From: Martinezella dioscoreae
GTDB taxonomy: Bacteria > Pseudomonadota > Alphaproteobacteria > Rhizobiales > Rhizobiaceae
Direction of reading: 5' to 3'
Assembly (NCBI RefSeq): GCF_009176305.1
Contig: NZ_BLAJ01000001.1
Location: forward strand, 1,116,001-1,180,000
DNA length: 64,000 bases
The position numbers were made by a program, and so were the translations under genes. The notes under the pieces are model-generated. The model was not told where the DNA came from. It saw only the letters and a list, made by a program, of their open reading frames with translations, and did not search any database. Shown here piece after piece: positions 63,792 through 64,000 of this stretch (its first letter is position 1; each line of letters starts with the position of its first letter).

Positions 63792-64000
63792 CTACTGCCG
63801 GGCACCTTGGCGGCTGCGATAGTGGAGCAGCCTCTGCATCCGGCTCGTGAAATTGATCGCTTCGATGCGGTCGAAGCGCGCCTGATCGGCATCGTGCCGG
63901 TCGGTTTCCCGCGACGTCACCTCATTTGCCCTTTCCTGAAGCGCATCGCAATTGCCGGCTGACGGCAGAGACAGGATCTGCCTTTCCATCTGCCGCGCGT
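63792..64000 (-). CDS. C-terminal end of an unidentified protein, start outside the window
   Basis: The minus-strand frame is open from the window edge to a stop at 63792 and gives about 69 residues, including SLPSAGNCDALQERANEV and NFTSRMQRLLHYRSRQ. An ATG at 63989 exists, but the frame continues beyond it, so this is probably the end of a longer gene. I do not recognise the family. Confidence 0.4.
   Translation of the reverse strand, partial: ARQMERQILSLPSAGNCDALQERANEVTSRETDRHDADQARFDRIEAINFTSRMQRLLHYRSRQGARQ

Overview
The window is about 64 kb of dense, GC-rich alphaproteobacterial chromosome, most likely from Rhizobium or a close Rhizobiaceae relative. The evidence is the set of housekeeping proteins (class II DAHP synthase, MaeB-type malic enzyme with a phosphotransacetylase tail, adjacent class I and class II fumarases), the giant polar-growth protein of the GPR/RgsE type known from Agrobacterium and Sinorhizobium, the CtrA-type TTAA-N7-TTAA boxes next to it, and a RIME-like intergenic palindrome element. 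I see no rRNA, tRNA, insertion sequence, prophage or CRISPR array, and the region reads as stable core chromosome with one accessory-looking sugar-utilisation locus.

Layout. 1-9 kb: 3' part of a chemoreceptor gene, metallo-beta-lactamase hydrolase, moaA with a divergent DUF971 gene, ltrA-like membrane protein, a MarR regulator divergent from an alpha/beta hydrolase, a flavin-binding PPOX protein and a GGDEF protein. 9-22 kb: central metabolism and envelope (class I fumarase, fumC, L,D-transpeptidase, a TPR plus retropepsin membrane protein, gph, rpiA, a DUF2059 protein, glutathione reductase, DAHP synthase, GFA and DUF1003 proteins). 22-33 kb: LtaS-like sulfatase divergent from glutamine-dependent NAD synthetase, a beta-propeller protein, an ankyrin protein, a secreted hypothetical and malic enzyme. 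33-39 kb: LpxH-like phosphoesterase, an MFS transporter and a four-gene MCE/Mla lipid-transport operon (STAS-MlaE, MlaF, MlaD, lipoprotein). 40-54.5 kb: 6-phosphogluconate dehydrogenase, then a LacI-controlled hemicellulose-oligosaccharide locus: sugar ABC transporter, GH2 beta-mannosidase, isomerase/epimerase, Gfo/Idh/MocA dehydrogenase, aldo/keto reductase and GH43 beta-xylosidase. 54.6-64 kb: small RcnB-like protein, the 2293-residue GPR/RgsE-like protein, an Hpt phosphotransfer protein, a 2Fe-2S ferredoxin, a possible structured RNA and the end of a gene that continues beyond the window.

How the genes fit together. The sugar locus looks self-contained: oligosaccharides enter through the ABC transporter, are cut by the mannosidase and GH43 enzyme, and the oxidoreductase/isomerase genes process the products, under a LacI protein that has a perfect 18-bp palindrome beside its gene. 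Hairpins separate most of its blocks and could set expression ratios. The most striking part is the polar-growth locus. The giant protein contains a tandemly duplicated hendecad repeat array, and the 491-bp gap between it and the Hpt gene carries two exact TTAA-N7-TTAA CtrA-type boxes, which would tie cell-pole growth to the cell-cycle regulator.

Limits: all assignments come from reading motifs and translations by eye. No database search, folding program or composition calculation was run. Start codons were chosen from ribosome-binding sites and family N-termini where possible.
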